A stretch of 10,641 nucleotides of DNA from Candidatus Krumholzibacteriia bacterium (lineage in GTDB: Bacteria > Krumholzibacteriota > Krumholzibacteriia > LZORAL124-64-63), in NCBI GenBank assembly GCA_030632925.1, contig DAOVTU010000050.1, positions 1-10,641 of the forward strand, read 5' to 3'. Of this stretch, positions 5,770 to 10,641 are shown piece after piece. The number at the start of each line of letters is the position of its first letter. Position 1 is the first letter of the stretch. Below the pieces are notes generated by a model. That model was not told the origin of the DNA and searched no databases. It worked only from the letters and a program-made list of their open reading frames with translations. Position numbers and translations under genes: made by a program.

Positions 5770-6144
5770 ATGAAGAAGCTGATCACCCTGGTCATCCTGG
5801 CCACAACGCTGTTGACCGTTACTGCGGTCATGGCCGAGGAAAAGGAAATGGATCACGCGGCCAAGCTGGCCGAGATGGACGGCAAGGCCATCTTCAAGAA
5901 CGTGTGCAAGTCCTGCCACGCTGAAGATGCCGATGCCGGCGAGTACACCCCCATGACCCTGATCATGGAGCAATGGGACGAATTCTTCCAGGACCTCTAT
6001 GTGGATTCCCACAAGGAAGTGGCCTGCCCGAAGGACGAGACCAAGATGCTGACCGATGTCTTGACCAAGGATGCCTTGAAAAAGGTGCAGAAGTTCTGTG
6101 TGGATCATGCGGCTGACAGCGAGCAGCCGATGACCTGCGGTTGA
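5770..6144 (+). CDS. periplasmic monoheme c-type cytochrome
   Basis: A 124-residue exported electron carrier. Residues 1-22 are a signal peptide ending AVMA, with cleavage expected before EEKE, so the mature protein is about 102 residues and periplasmic. One heme-binding motif, CKSCH, lies at 46-50 in a typical class I context (DGKAIFKNVCKSCHAEDADAGEYTPM is the region 37-62). The sixth heme ligand is probably a methionine downstream, but I cannot say which. Three extra cysteines (C86, C110, C123) are unusual; two may form a disulfide. I chose the ATG at 5770 because of the signal peptide and the GGAGG upstream; a longer frame from 5662 would bury the signal peptide. It is the first gene of an operon with an outer-membrane barrel and an octaheme cytochrome, so it likely passes electrons to or from that cytochrome. 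Confidence 0.9.
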   Translation: MKKLITLVILATTLLTVTAVMAEEKEMDHAAKLAEMDGKAIFKNVCKSCHAEDADAGEYTPMTLIMEQWDEFFQDLYVDSHKEVACPKDETKMLTDVLTKDALKKVQKFCVDHAADSEQPMTCG

Positions 6145-6159
6145 TTCGATTTTATCAGG

Positions 6160-6180
6160 AGCCCGGAAAGATTCCGGGTT
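6160..6180 (+). other. intercistronic hairpin between cytochrome and barrel genes
   Basis: CCCGGAA-aga-TTCCGGG gives seven perfect pairs, extendable by a G-U and an A-U pair. It sits 15 bases after the monoheme cytochrome stop and 40 bases before the barrel's start. With no T-run it is more likely an mRNA stabiliser or processing site allowing more cytochrome than barrel protein. Confidence 0.45.
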
Positions 6181-6220
6181 CCACTCTCCCACCCAATTTC
6201 GAACCCCGGAGGGGCGGAAA

Positions 6221-7930
6221 ATGAAGAAGACACTGCTGACCCTGCTGGCCCTGATCGTGATCCTGTCCATTTCGACTGGATCCGTATTCGCCAAGGATGT
6301 CGACCAGAAAATCAAGGACCTGAACAAACGGCTGCAGAAGCTGGAGCTCAAGTCCAACAAGAGCAAAATCCTGTGGTCGGGCGATCTGCGCATCGAAGCC
6401 CACAGCATCACCGGCGAGACGGCTGACTACTATGATGGCATGGAGCTGCAGAGCGTCCTGACCAATTCGCTGTGGTTCCACCAGTCCACTGGCAACCTGC
6501 CCCTCGACGGATTGGGACAGTTCGATTACAACGCCGTTATGGGCGAAATCGGCGACAACCCCGGCGAATACATGATGTGGGCCAACAGCCTGCAGTTCAA
6601 CGACATCCCTAATCTGATGCAGCCGATGCTGATGGACATGGCCATTGCCATGGGAATGGACCCGTCCGTCATGACTCCTCAGGATTGGGCCAACGTGCAG
6701 AATGGTGCCATGGGCATGATGATGCAGGTCGGTGGCTTGCATGAGTCGCAGAAGGTCGACAACAGCCTGCTGTACACGACGCGCCTGCGCCTGAACATGG
6801 ACGCCAAGGTTGCCAAGAACGTCAGCTTCGCTGGCCGCATGAGCATGTACAAGCCTTGGGGCGCCAGCACCCAGGTCGGCATGTTCAACGGCCAGGCCAA
6901 TACCATGGCCATGGATGCCAACGAACCCGGCGTGCCGGGCAGCACGACTCTCAAAGTCGAACGCGCCTATTTCACCTGGAGCAAAATTGGTGGCCAGCCC
7001 TGGTACCTGAGCCTCGGTCGTCGTCCGAGCACCAATGGTCCTCCGATGCACTACCGTCACGACGAAAGCCGTGCGGGCACCCCCATGGGCACCATCATCG
7101 ACTTCCAGTTCGATGGCGCCACCCTGGGTTATAACCTGACTGACAAGTCCACGATCCGCGCCTGCTACGGTCTCGGCTACGAGAGCCAGTACGGCAACGG
7201 CACCCTGGGCCAGGACAACGACACTGTGTTGAAGGACGCTTCCTTCTTCGGTTTCAACATCGATGCCTACAATACGGCCGACATGCAGATCCAGACGACC
7301 ATTGCCCGGGCTTTCAATATCACTGACGGCTTCAGCGGCTACGTGATCATGCCCAACAATCCGGTCACCGGCGCCGCCATGCCTGGCCCCATCGTCACCC
7401 GCTTCACCCCCTCGGTGAACCTGGGCGACTTTGACCTCGCAAGCATTTTGCTGGCCCGCAAGGATGGCCCCGTGGACTGGTTCGTGACCGGCAGCTGGTC
7501 CAAGAGCAAGCCCATCGAAGGCGTAACCACCCCGTTTGGTGGCATGTTCGCCGATCCGTTCGCTCCGGTTGAAGAGCAGACCGGCTCCATGTACTACGTG
7601 GGTGCCCGTTACAACTTCAACAACGACAAGACCAAGGTGGGTCTGGAATACAACAAGGGTTCCCAGTACTGGTTCAACTTCGCGCCGAGCCAGGACGACA
7701 TCATTGCCCCGAAGACCAGCACTCGTGGTACCGTGTGGGAAACCTACGTGACACACCGGATCAACCGGAAGTTTGTCATGAAGGTCGCCTTCATCAACTA
7801 CGACTACGACTACTCTGGTTCCGGCTGGCATCTGGGCGAGCCCAAGGATCTGGACACCGCTCCGGTTCTGGGTTTCCCGACTTACAAGAAGGCGAGCAAG
7901 ATCTCGCTGGGCTTCAGTGCCCGCTTCTAA
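6221..7930 (+). CDS. DUF3373-type outer-membrane beta-barrel (putative porin)
   Basis: A 569-residue outer-membrane protein of the DUF3373 type. Residues 1-24 are a signal peptide (ending SVFA). Residues 25-48 (KDVDQKIKDLNKRLQKLELK region) form a short coiled coil in the periplasm. The rest has alternating barrel strands and ends in SARF with a C-terminal phenylalanine, the usual Bam insertion signal. Family-like segments are VERAYFTW (246-253), GRRPSTNGPP (266-275), EYNKGSQYWF (476-485) and GSGWHLGEP (533-541). Residues 107-168 hold 14 methionines, probably in a loop or plug. The ribosome site GGAGG lies upstream of the ATG. DUF3373 barrels are common in metal- and sulfur-cycling bacteria and occur beside multiheme cytochromes. 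Here it lies between two cytochrome genes, so it is either a substrate channel or the sleeve of an electron conduit. The substrate is unknown. Confidence 0.82.
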   Translation: MKKTLLTLLALIVILSISTGSVFAKDVDQKIKDLNKRLQKLELKSNKSKILWSGDLRIEAHSITGETADYYDGMELQSVLTNSLWFHQSTGNLPLDGLGQFDYNAVMGEIGDNPGEYMMWANSLQFNDIPNLMQPMLMDMAIAMGMDPSVMTPQDWANVQNGAMGMMMQVGGLHESQKVDNSLLYTTRLRLNMDAKVAKNVSFAGRMSMYKPWGASTQVGMFNGQANTMAMDANEPGVPGSTTLKVERAYFTWSKIGGQPWYLSLGRRPSTNGPPMHYRHDESRAGTPMGTIIDFQFDGATLGYNLTDKSTIRACYGLGYESQYGNGTLGQDNDTVLKDASFFGFNIDAYNTADMQIQTTIARAFNITDGFSGYVIMPNNPVTGAAMPGPIVTRFTPSVNLGDFDLASILLARKDGPVDWFVTGSWSKSKPIEGVTTPFGGMFADPFAPVEEQTGSMYYVGARYNFNNDKTKVGLEYNKGSQYWFNFAPSQDDIIAPKTSTRGTVWETYVTHRINRKFVMKVAFINYDYDYSGSGWHLGEPKDLDTAPVLGFPTYKKASKISLGFSARF

Positions 7931-7942
7931 AGGAGAGATTGA

Positions 7943-9349
7943 ATGAAGACGACCGCGACCATTCTGATGTCGCTGGTGCTCGTGACCGCGCTGGCCGGGG
8001 ACTCCTCGGCCGCGCGGCGCACGTATAGCCATCAGGACGATTTCTTCGAGCATTATGAAGGCACGAGCACCTGTCTTGAATGCCACGAGGAAGAGGCCAC
8101 CAGCTTTTTCCACAGCCAGCACTACCAGTGGCAGGGTCAGTCGCCCAACATCACCAACTCCGATGGCGAGATGCTGGGCAAGATGAACACCATGAACGAT
8201 TTCTGCACCAATCCCGCAGCCAGTTGGATCGGCAACGCCACCAACACCGAGGGTAAGGTAATCGCGCAGGGTTGTTCCAAGTGCCATGCCGGTTTGGGCA
8301 AGATGCCGAGCCCGGTATTGAGTCGTGAGCAGCTCGAAAACATCGACTGCCTGATCTGCCACGCCTCCGGTTACCGCCGCGACCTCTACGAGGATGAGGA
8401 TGGCAACTGGGAATGGAAACCCATCCTGTGGAAAAATCAGCGCGGAATGGACTCGGTCTCCAAGCGCATCACCATGCCTGAGCGCAAGATGTGCCTGCGT
8501 TGCCACAGCGGCGCCGGTGGCGGCCCCAACTTCAAGCGGGGCGACATCGAGTACAAGCTGGCCGACTGCGAGCCCGACTTTGATGTGCACATGGCCACCG
8601 AAGGCAACAACATGCAGTGCGTCGATTGCCACGCCGGTGAAGATCACAGGGTGCGCGGCCGCGGCACTGACTTGTCGGGCACCGACAGCCCCGACAACCC
8701 GCTGTACTGCACAAGCTGTCACGACGAGAAGCCCCATGGCATCAAGGCCCTGGACTTCCATACCGACCGCTTGAACTGCACGGTTTGTCACATCACCGAG
8801 TTTGCCAAGGATGATCAGACGGACATGCGCCGCGACTGGTCGACTCCGAAGTACCATGAGATCGCCAACAAGTATTCGGCGACCATCACCTTCGGTAAGG
8901 ATGTCGTGCCGGCTTACGCCTGGTACAACGGCAATACCCGGTTGATGAAAATGGGCGACAAGGTGAAATACAACAAAGATGGTTCCATCACCATGATGGC
9001 GCCCCAGGGCATGCGCAAGGACAAGACGTCCAAGATCTATGCCTTCAAGTTGCACGAAGGCGTTTTGCCGATCTGGAAAGAGAAAGACTGGCTTATCCCC
9101 CTGGCGGTGGACGAATTCTTCATCGATGGTGACATCGACAAGGCCGTTCACGAAGGAGCCCACGCTGCCTACGGTATCGAGGACTTCGAATACGAGTGGG
9201 TCGAGACGAAGCGCTACATGGGTCTGTTCCATGAAGTGCGTCCGGCAGACAAGGCGCTGCAGTGCCTGGACTGCCATAGCGAAGGTGGCCGTATGGACTG
9301 GAAAGCCCTGGGCTACAAGAAGGATCCCCTTCTTAGTAAGATGAAATAG
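7943..9349 (+). CDS. octaheme c-type cytochrome, tetrathionate reductase-like (OTR) family
   Basis: A 468-residue periplasmic multiheme protein with a signal peptide (residues 1-23, ending DSSA) and eight CxxCH heme motifs at 44, 111, 136, 184, 226, 256, 279 and 441. The 157-residue heme-free stretch before the last heme, and segments such as NDFCTNP (85-91), CSKCHAGLG, DCLICHASG, DVHMATEGNNMQCVDCH (214-230), CHITEFAK (282-289), RRDWS and FGKDVVPAYAWYNG (317-330), match the octaheme tetrathionate reductase-like family as in Shewanella OTR. That enzyme reduces tetrathionate, nitrite and hydroxylamine in vitro through a lysine-ligated heme; its physiological role is unsettled. I cannot place the lysine ligand here. 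AGGAGA precedes the ATG, and the gene starts 12 bases after the barrel gene. It is the likely terminal reductase or electron relay of the operon. The 3' end shows a duplicated stop region. Confidence 0.87.
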   Translation: MKTTATILMSLVLVTALAGDSSAARRTYSHQDDFFEHYEGTSTCLECHEEEATSFFHSQHYQWQGQSPNITNSDGEMLGKMNTMNDFCTNPAASWIGNATNTEGKVIAQGCSKCHAGLGKMPSPVLSREQLENIDCLICHASGYRRDLYEDEDGNWEWKPILWKNQRGMDSVSKRITMPERKMCLRCHSGAGGGPNFKRGDIEYKLADCEPDFDVHMATEGNNMQCVDCHAGEDHRVRGRGTDLSGTDSPDNPLYCTSCHDEKPHGIKALDFHTDRLNCTVCHITEFAKDDQTDMRRDWSTPKYHEIANKYSATITFGKDVVPAYAWYNGNTRLMKMGDKVKYNKDGSITMMAPQGMRKDKTSKIYAFKLHEGVLPIWKEKDWLIPLAVDEFFIDGDIDKAVHEGAHAAYGIEDFEYEWVETKRYMGLFHEVRPADKALQCLDCHSEGGRMDWKALGYKKDPLLSKMK

Positions 9350-9373
9350 CTGAGCAAGATGAAGTAACTGAGC
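9332..9373 (+). repeat. 18-bp tandem duplication of the octaheme gene's last codons and stop
   Basis: The last six codons CTTAGTAAGATGAAATAG (Leu-Ser-Lys-Met-Lys-stop) are followed directly by CTGAGCAAGATGAAGTAA, again Leu-Ser-Lys-Met-Lys-stop in frame, and then CTGAGC starts a third unit. All four differences are at third codon positions. Confidence 0.85.
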
Positions 9374-9446
9374 TGGAAAAAACGGGATGATGGGATGTGG
9401 AGGAATCACGCGGAGAGCGGGGTGGGACCTCCAGCTCTCCAACTGA

Positions 9447-9483
9447 ACCGGGGAAGGACTTGCACCTTCCCCGGTCTTTTTTT
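9447..9483 (+). terminator. intrinsic terminator of the cytochrome operon
   Basis: ACCGGGGAAGG and CCTTCCCCGGT form a perfect 11-bp stem with a seven-base loop, followed by C and seven Ts. It lies about 100 bases after the octaheme stop and ends the three-gene operon. The T-run is only on the plus-strand side; the convergent RND gene stops ten bases beyond and may share the stem weakly. Confidence 0.93.
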
Positions 9484-9492
9484 ATGTCATGG

Positions 9493-10641
9493 CTATTCGG
9501 ACTTCTGCGGCCCCAGCCACCAGCTGAAGAGCACCAGATACAGGAAGCGCTTGATCGGGTCCAGTGCCGAGTACATCACCGGCACCACGATCAAAGTCAG
9601 GAACGTGGCCACGGCCAGGCCCCAGATCACCGCCACGCCCATCGGTCCCCACCACTGACTCGACTCGCCACCCATGACCAGCACCCGCCCCCAATCCCCA
9701 CCAAAGAGCGCCGAAAAATCGATACTCATTCCCGTGGTCAAAGGAATCAAGCCCAGTATGGTTGTCACGGCCGTCAGGATCACCGGACGGAAGCGGGTCA
9801 TGCCCGCCTGGATGATCGCCTCGGTTTTCTCCATGCCCCGCGCCTGCAACTGGATGATGTAATCCAGCAGCACGATGGCGTTGTTGACCACGATTCCCGC
9901 CAGCGAAATCACGCCCACACCGGTCATGATGATGCCAAAGGGTGTGCGGGTTAACATCAGTCCGGCAAAGACACCGATCAACGACAGGATCACGCTCGAA
10001 AGAATGACCAGCGGTACCGTGATCGAGCTGAACTGACTGACCAGCACCACGAAGATCAGCAGGATGGCGATCAGGAAGGCATTGCTCAGGAACTCGCTGG
10101 CCTCGGCCTGGTCTTCACTTTCACCGGTGTAGTCCAAGGTGTAACCAGCGGGAATAGTCAGATCCTCCAGTTGCCCCTGCACCTGAGCCAGCAGTTCGTT
10201 GCCGTTGTAACCCGCGCCAACGTCAGCCGAGACTGTCACCACGCGCCGGGCGTCGATGCGATACACAGCCGCTAAACCGGTGGTGAATTCGATTTTCGCG
10301 AAAGCCGAAATGGGGATCGTATTGCCCTCATAGAAGACCGTCGCATTCTGCAGGTCCTCCACCTTGCCGCGGAACTGGTCCTTGTAGCGCACCACGATGT
10401 CGTATTCGTCTTCGCCAACTCTGTACTTGGCCGTTTCGGTCCCATGCAGGGCCGTGCGGATGGTGCCGGCGATGTCGAAGGTGCGCAAGCCGTAGCGTCC
10501 GGCCTTTTCCACATCCGGTATCACCTTCAACTCAGGCAACGAGTGGTCGTAGTTGTCGGATATGTCCACCAATCCCGTGATGTTCCTGATGCGGTCCTTC
10601 ACCTGGCCTGCGATCTCGCCCAGGACATCAAAATCATCGCC
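9493..10641 (-). CDS. RND efflux permease, C-terminal part (cut by window edge)
   Basis: The last 382 residues of an inner-membrane resistance-nodulation-division pump (HAE1/AcrB-like), which uses proton entry to export drugs or other compounds through a tripartite complex. The frame is open to base 10641, so about two thirds is missing. Visible are the periplasmic docking/porter region (PELKVIPDVEKAGRYGLRTF and following), then the last membrane helices starting at FLIAILLIFVVLVSQ, with the conserved GIVVNNAIVLLDYI and TRFRPVILTAVTTILGLIP segments and the final helix ending in LTLIVVPVMY. A long loop (SIDFSALFGGDWGRVLVMGG and then WWGPMGVAV) before the last helix resembles RND pumps of Bacteroidota and relatives. 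The proton-relay aspartates of the fourth helix lie outside the window. The natural C-terminus is seen, with a TAG stop. Confidence 0.93.
   Translation of the reverse strand, partial: GDDFDVLGEIAGQVKDRIRNITGLVDISDNYDHSLPELKVIPDVEKAGRYGLRTFDIAGTIRTALHGTETAKYRVGEDEYDIVVRYKDQFRGKVEDLQNATVFYEGNTIPISAFAKIEFTTGLAAVYRIDARRVVTVSADVGAGYNGNELLAQVQGQLEDLTIPAGYTLDYTGESEDQAEASEFLSNAFLIAILLIFVVLVSQFSSITVPLVILSSVILSLIGVFAGLMLTRTPFGIIMTGVGVISLAGIVVNNAIVLLDYIIQLQARGMEKTEAIIQAGMTRFRPVILTAVTTILGLIPLTTGMSIDFSALFGGDWGRVLVMGGESSQWWGPMGVAVIWGLAVATFLTLIVVPVMYSALDPIKRFLYLVLFSWWLGPQKSE

Noticed and set aside
6155..9442. A 1095-codon open frame on the minus strand across the barrel and octaheme genes
   Set aside because: It is antisense to genes with signal peptides, ribosome sites and eight CxxCH motifs. 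Its composition (His, Gly, Val and Ala rich) is what strong G/C third-position bias produces on the opposite strand.

Overview
The window comes from a moderately GC-rich Gram-negative (diderm) bacterium: it encodes an outer-membrane beta-barrel, periplasmic c-type cytochromes and a tripartite-type RND efflux permease. Several genes are of a type I associate with the FCB side of the tree (Bacteroidota/Chlorobiota and related candidate phyla): a 29-residue bS22/mS38-like (AURKAIP1/COX24) ribosomal mini-protein, the alternative GlmU-like protein in place of a classical GlmU, and an RND permease with an FCB-like loop before its last membrane helix. A mini flagellar rod-like gene suggests a flagellated relative. 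This placement is inference; no rRNA is present.

Left part (1-1800, all genes on the minus strand): a PilZ-domain protein (c-di-GMP binding), the bS22-like mini-protein (697-786, easily missed), and an HU/IHF-family DNA-bending protein with a recognisable promoter (1422-1450) and a long leader. Bases 1-120 hold nothing I can support, and 1451-1748 is gene-poor. Middle part (1749-5263, minus strand): an SppA-type signal peptide peptidase followed 17 bases later by the GlmU-like nucleotidyltransferase/acyltransferase, ending in a strong hairpin. Upstream of sppA lies an 81-residue flagellar rod/hook-like protein reduced to its two ends.

Bases 5264-5769 are an AT-richer regulatory island. It contains several inverted repeats, a doubtful 96-codon ORF starting with TTG, three matches or near-matches to the IHF consensus, and two leader hairpins. 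It precedes a plus-strand three-gene operon (5770-9349): a monoheme cytochrome c, a DUF3373-type outer-membrane barrel with an N-terminal coiled coil and a methionine-rich segment, and an octaheme cytochrome of the tetrathionate-reductase-like (OTR) family. The operon ends at a textbook terminator (9447-9483). The best reading is a periplasm/outer-membrane respiratory module: the barrel admits a substrate or carries electrons, the octaheme protein is the reductase or relay, and the monoheme protein is its small electron partner. This is the most interesting system in the window.

Right end (9493-10641, minus strand): the C-terminal third of an RND efflux permease, cut by the window edge and converging on the cytochrome operon. 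Very long antisense ORFs over the sppA and cytochrome genes are codon-bias shadows.
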